The notes beneath the pieces were generated by a model, which did not search any database, had not been told where the DNA came from, and was given only the letters and a program-made list of their open reading frames with translations. This document shows positions 58,431-64,000 of a DNA stretch of 64,000 nucleotides, one piece after another. Position 1 is the first letter of the stretch; each line of letters begins with the position of its first letter. The stretch spans positions 24,075,128 through 24,139,127 of the forward strand of contig OZ037767.1 of NCBI GenBank assembly GCA_964035545.1, in the 5' to 3' direction. The DNA is from Bugula neritina (taxonomy: Eukaryota; Bryozoa; Gymnolaemata; Cheilostomatida; Bugulidae). A program made the position numbers and the translations under genes.

Positions 58431-60535
58431 AATGAGAGTGAAGATATGCATTCCAGTCACAGTTACAAATCACATTATAGTTAGCATAGCCTTAAGGCTT
58501 GAAGATAATATATAAGTTTAATGTGTTCATTTTTTGTTTGTTAATGCACTCCATGTTAGCGATGAATAGTAATGTTCTCAGACACAATTAGTTAATAAGA
58601 GTAAGTCTCACTGTTACTTAATAACGAACTTATAAGAGAAATAGTTCAATGTTAGCAGTATAGGACACTGATAATTATTAGGTCTTGAATGGGGAAAAAA
58701 GTCATGGTTTGTTGTCTGCTAAAGTTAACAAAATTAACAAAATCATCTTTTCCAATATAGATTAGAACTAGAGCTCCTTGTTACAGGCCTCTGTGGAATG
58801 TCATGCACAAACTTCATGTCCTTAACACTTTCAGGTCAACTTTCAAAAGATAGATCTGAGCAGAGCATTCAATCATAGCTCAGTCCTCTCAGGTTACCTA
58901 CTAAAGTCTTTACTTACCTGTATTGTAGTATTATATTTAACTATGCTTGCAGTTGCAATTGTGTCAATGACTAAAAATGGTTCATAACTGTTACCATATG
59001 ATTAATTTGGAGTTGCACGCCATTTGCGTTGCAACAGACACAAGATTATTACAAAAATCATAATGCTCCAACATCCCATACATTACATATACATACAATC
59101 CCATGCATTATATTTAAATTTCTAGCAAAAACTAACTGAAGTGAAAACTTGAAATTTTGACGAACTTGAATGTAATGCCATAATCCATGACTTACTGTAA
59201 ATACGTTTGAGCTCTGAATGAACCAGATGGGGCCGAGCCTAATGTAAATCTCAGCTGTGCAGTCAGTACACACCTAGTCTATGATATTGTCATCAATTAA
59301 TAGGCTATGATTGTTGACACGCTTATGCTGTACGAGCTTTTATGGTCTCTCCTAGGAGTTGTCATCTATTAGCAAATATGCTATACACACAATACCATCC
59401 AAGGGAGTGAAGATTTGCATGATTTAAGCAAGCAAAGTACTTTAAACCAGTATGTTTACTTAAAGTTGCCATAGGAAAGGGCGAAAATAAAAAATGGAAA
59501 ACCAGGGGCAAAGCAATGAAACTAGTTTGGTTAATATTAAAGAAGTGGAAATGTTAATACTATCCATAACTAATTTGAGCAGGTACAATAAAATGTCTGC
59601 TTACTAGCACGCTCTTTTATTATGCAACATATTCATTATAAGTGACACGTTAGCTGAAATACATAAAGAATACATTTCTAAAGAACATTATTACACGTTA
59701 TGCAGGCATGTGTATTGATTCGAGTTTTTCATAAAACACTACCATAGGCTATATGAGTCTTCGAAGAAACACATTAACTGTACATTTACACACATTATGC
59801 TTAAAAGTTTATCTATGATATTGAAATAAACTGCCTTAAGACATTCTTTTGACACTTTAATAATAAAGCTTACATGTTTTTCCTACTGTATATACATACA
59901 AGATTGTGTTATAATATGTATACACATCTGTGCAAACTGTCACTCAATAATATAGCATATTCTTAGGTGATATACTAATAGGCTATGTAGTCATTATAAC
60001 ATTGACGAGCTGTAGATTATATGAATGCTTAGAAAACTTTAGTTAGTTCAGTATACTGTGCAATTTAATAGGCACCTTATCGTGGCTTTTAGTATGCATA
60101 AATACTAGAATGCTATGGTGAATTTCTTAAAATATTCTTTTAAAACTTATAGTTAATGCATATTTTATAATTGCAGTCTTACAAGTATTCTATAATTTAA
60201 AGATATGTTTCAGTTGCACTGTCAGTTACAGCCATGCATAATTATTTTTTTCAACAATATAAGCTAGTCATCAAATCCAATCTAACTTCTAAATAATTAC
60301 TTTACATGTCAAGAATTAATTAATCTTCTATCTAGCCTGAAATTACAAACATATTAGAGGTAAACAAATTCTCTCACAGATTGATAGAATATAACATAAA
60401 TTGTGTAAAAGCTATGTTAAGTATTCATTAATCACTATGAAGTTTAGACCAGCAATATTTACAACAGGGTAATATGATGCAGCAAATTTTAAAACCTAAA
60501 CCTAAGTTTACAGAGATGTACAATATTTGTAATTG

Positions 60536-60675
60536 ATTATATAGCATTTATAGCATCTATAGCATCTATACTATCTATAATACTTTATAGCAGCTACAGC
60601 ATTTATAGCACCATATATCATCTATAGTATCTATAGCACCATATATCATCTATAGCATCTACAACACTATATATC
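60536..60675. repeat. Short tandem repeat TATAGCATC/TATAGCACCATATATCATC
   Basis: Nine- to 19-base units based on TATAGCATCTATAGCACC and ATATATCATC repeat about ten times with drift. No coding potential. Confidence 0.8.
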
Positions 60676-63048
60676 ATCAAATGCAGTGTTTAGCACAACC
60701 AGTTTTCAACCAGCAGACATGCATGTGATAGAAGTAGCAATTTGTTTAATAACATTTTTAAAATAATTACAATATTATACTTTCTAACGCTTTTCACAAT
60801 ATTATGTCTCTACTACCCACTTTAATTACTGATCTTAGCAAGTTTGTTGATATTGCAAAAGATAATATTGTGCTTTTACTGCTCTTTCTATTATTAGAAA
60901 GCGTAATTACCAAGAATTGTGCAGTTTATAACTTCTAAAGTTTGCTTTTGAAGTTTGCATTAATTGCCGATGTTTTACTGCTTTTCACAGTAAAGTTTCA
61001 TAGACAGCTACAACTGTAATATTGAAACAACAAAACATCAAATATATTTATTTTCAACAACAAATGGCAACAGATATAATCGCAACATCATATCCTGTGT
61101 TTTAGAGTTTATTATAGAAACAACTTTATACCGGATATGAGTAAACCTTTGTGAAATAATCGGTTGTCCACAAAACACATTAATCAAAGTTGCAAACTTA
61201 TAGCTACAAACATTTACGGCTAACATCAGCTTACAAACCTGCTTTTTCCCTAAAACCACTGTTTAGGCGAATTATAAGCTGCAATAGTGCAATTACTGTT
61301 GCAAAAGAGATATGCATCTAGATGTGTGAAAGCAAGATTTAAAAGCAGTTTTCATTTATGAACAAATTTATTATGCAACTGAAAAAGATATGAAAAATTA
61401 AACTGTTAGTCTAGCGAATGCTACCAAAATATTCTGTAGGAACCAATGAAAGCCTGGAATTTGCATCTAGATTTTTTCCAGTGTGTTGCTGCGTCATGAG
61501 GTATGCTATTATATATTGCTTTGTCACAATGCTTTAATATTTTGCATAATTTTGAAATAACATAACCACTGTTTTTATTTACCATTTTCTGTATGAATTT
61601 CTCTTTTTTGCTATTAAGAAATGCTACGTTTCTTGACCTAATAAAAGCCAGAAAATACAATGAGGAGGAATATGTTTTTGAACTGCCACGTCAACTATAA
61701 TGGCTACTAAATAAACATGCCTGCTTATAATTATGTAATACATCTCTCTAAAATATGTTACATTATAAAATAATCAGTCATGATCAAGAAATCACAGTCG
61801 ATAGTCACACACTGTAAGCATTTTCAAGTACCTAATCTATCGAGTCAGGTTTTTCAAATTTTAACTTCATGCAGAATAATAAAAATCAACTTAGTTTAAA
61901 GTGTTCATATTTGTGAGAGTTCCTGGTTACAAGAGTTTTTACGCTGGCTATGGATTGCTCCATCCCCCTATGTAAATAGGCTTTGCTAAAACCTTGATCA
62001 TCTCACCTAACTTGCATTACTGAGCTGCCATGGTAAATTTGCAAAAAAACTACTGTTGGTCACTGTTCTTCACTGATAAAGGTAACAACTACATTGAGAT
62101 TGGTAGTAACAATGATTGGTGCAAGCTTAAGTCCACAAAAATTGGCTGCCAATAGTAAACAGTACATTATTCTTATAGCTACATCTTGCAACTTGCTTGC
62201 TATAAGAATTTGAGAGTGAGAGTATTAGAAAAGTTATATTTAATTTAAGTTGGCTTTAAATCAATTTTTACTTTAGGGTTGAAAAAACCTGGCTGTGTGT
62301 AATCTGGCCTAGACTAGATCATCACTAAGTATATACCTTTGTACAGGTACAGGGTAAATATCCTAGTACAGGTATCAAGTATATTATATTTTGATACAGA
62401 TACCAGGTATATAATTTAACCTGTTGAAAGACTAAAGAGTGAAAACAAGCTCATAGGTAAAATTATATAGTACACCAGAGTAATAAGTAGACAATTTCTA
62501 AACATTTTATGCAAAAATAATGGTGACAGTCTTTGATATCAGGTTTAAAGTCGTATAATTTTATATCTTGACAAGACAGACATATGCAATATGAACCAGT
62601 ATATGCAATGTGGGTTTTACAGTCACATTTATTTTAATATCTGCAGCTCATCATAAGAATAGATTAATTTATTTTCAGTCTCAATTCATAAAAATATAGC
62701 ATAACAGTTAATTGTTGTCATTCCTACTCATAAAGTTCATATATACTGTACGTAACTATTAGACTGATTAGCCCAGAAATTCATAACATATACATATAAC
62801 ATGTGGGCAAAGTTCTAGCTTGTAAAATGAAGAACTTATGCTATACTACACTTTATAGTTTATTATGATTGGTGTAAAATAATATTAACCAATCAAATTG
62901 TCTCTGCCTGCCTGTAACTAATGAAACATCATTTTATCTATATATATTGTGTTACTAGTCTTTTAATCAGCATTCAACATTTGTTAAAGCTTTCCGAACT
63001 ACTAGAAAGGTAAGGTGAATCTCTCTGCTTTCAACTCTTTCTCTTGAA

Positions 63049-63051
<3 letters not shown>

Positions 63052-63124
<73 letters not shown>
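63052..63124. repeat. (TA)n microsatellite
   Basis: An uninterrupted alternating AT tract of about 70 bases. Its exact length is likely to be polymorphic or assembly-dependent. Confidence 0.95.
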
Positions 63125-63133
<9 letters not shown>

Positions 63134-63564
63134 TTATGAATTTAGTTTCTTATTGCCAAAAGAAACTAATGCAGAAGTAAACATTAATAACTATTAACTG
63201 CTAAGAAAACCTAATCGTTCTTAATCTTATCTATATTATTGTTTTATATTACTAAATTTAAGTGTGTCAGAATAAATCAGCATTTGAAAGTAATTTAGGT
63301 AAACATGATTGCCTATCTCACATCCATCTTGCATGTCTACATAGACAGCTGACATTTTTCTTATAGTCAGCTGTTTACCATAAAGTTAGAAACACTTGCT
63401 TATGTTTGAGGAATAGAAAATATTGAACTTTATGTAATTTCTTATTGTCAGAAGTATTCATGATATTGGTTATTCAATTTGAAGATAGAGATTTACTTTC
63501 AAATACAAACAATAAAGAAGAAATGAAATAATGAAGTAAATCTGTATTATTTATAAAACAACTC

Positions 63565-63712
63565 ATGCAAATTTATAGTCACTATCCCCGTGAAAATCCC
63601 TGATAGAAAGAGTTTCTTGAAGTAGGCTAAGGACTTATTCAGATGAGGCACAAGAGCAATTATGACTGAATGCTCTTCCTAACATCATCTTGTGGCCTCG
63701 TGATTACTAGGC
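63565..63712 (-). mobile_element. tRNA-derived SINE copy, truncated head (reverse orientation)
   Basis: Read on the minus strand it carries GGAAGAGCATTCAGTCATAA, TTGCTCTTGTGCC, AATAAGTCCTTAGCC and GATTTTCACGGGGATAGTGA, colinear with 2585-2775. The tRNA-like head is mostly missing or unrecognisable. Confidence 0.7.
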
Positions 63713-64000
63713 TCCCATATGCTATTATTTATAGTTGTGAACAAATTAAAAATACTCAACATAAACACATATGCTATAGGCTTATAGAAAATACTGAGAA
63801 ACTTAAATTTAAAATCTTTTAATGTAAAACAAGCCATTCTGAATAGAGAAAGGAGGTTCAATCTCCTCAAAACTACACATACTGTGCAGAGCACCAACCT
63901 TTCACACTAACAATTATTGAATTTAACGAAAGCTAAACAATCTTTGTATCATATTAAATAGAATACTTATGTTCATATAGCAAGTGTTACTAATGTGTTT

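Larger units (their letters stand above)
57960..64000. other. Gene-poor region to the right edge
   Basis: I recognise no exon of a known family on either strand. The short ORFs (for example 59058-59273, 61038-61259 and 61421-61660, all minus) are AT-rich, lack paired splice sites in phase and show no family signature. The stretch holds two SINE-related copies, a tandem TATAGCATC repeat and a long (TA)n tract. Unrecognised noncoding RNA or long intron sequence cannot be excluded. Confidence 0.6.

Noticed and set aside
61421-61660. 79-codon minus-strand ORF with Lys-rich translation
   Set aside because: No family signature, no phase-compatible flanking exon and no nearby poly(A) signal in a convincing position. 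Left as noncoding.

Overview
This window is nuclear DNA from an animal. Every gene found is split by GT-AG introns, the base composition is AT-rich (roughly two thirds A+T by eye), and the proteins are typical animal proteins: two ciliary proteins, a myosin phosphatase targeting subunit, a mitochondrial ribosomal protein and a ubiquinone biosynthesis enzyme. Introns are mostly 100-1000 bp and the encoded proteins are clearly diverged from human. I therefore favour an invertebrate metazoan, but the sequence alone does not let me name the phylum.

Layout, left to right. (1) 1-11374, plus strand: the C-terminal two thirds of nephrocystin-4 (NPHP4), 20 exons, with the 5' part off the left edge. 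(2) 13988-39500, minus strand: a complete myosin phosphatase targeting subunit (MYPT1/PPP1R12A family), 23 coding exons for either isoform. It converges on NPHP4. It carries an N-terminal RVxF motif and ankyrin repeats, both inhibitory phosphorylation sites, and a duplicated pair of alternative last exons encoding the C-terminal leucine zipper. Its large first intron holds a 3.56-kb fold-back element. (3) 43300-46969, plus strand: MRPS35, eight exons. (4) 47093-48362, minus strand: COQ7, two exons, tail to tail with MRPS35 (123 bp between stop codons). (5) 48430-48890, minus strand: a possible two-exon gene for a small membrane protein that I do not recognise; its poly(A) signal lies about 55 bp upstream of the COQ7 start. 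(6) 51179-57251, plus strand: ARL13B, ten exons, 430 residues. (7) 57252-64000: no gene recognised, only SINE copies and simple repeats.

NPHP4 (transition zone) and ARL13B (ciliary membrane GTPase) both act in primary or motile cilia. MRPS35 and COQ7 both act in mitochondria. The linkage may be chance, but the MRPS35-COQ7-small-gene block is very compact.

The most interesting observations are these. Two tandemly duplicated alternative terminal exons in the MYPT gene encode different versions of the same zipper. Two NPHP4 introns have minisatellites that run right up to the 3' splice site and reiterate splice-site-like motifs, including a composite CAG|GTAAGT. A large fold-back element has near-identical 635-bp outer arms, diverged inner arms and a nested smaller inverted-repeat element. 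ARL13B has an N-terminus with an N-myristoylation-type motif (MGGSES). All exon models were built by hand from splice consensus, reading-phase continuity and recalled family sequences; no alignment or transcript data were used.
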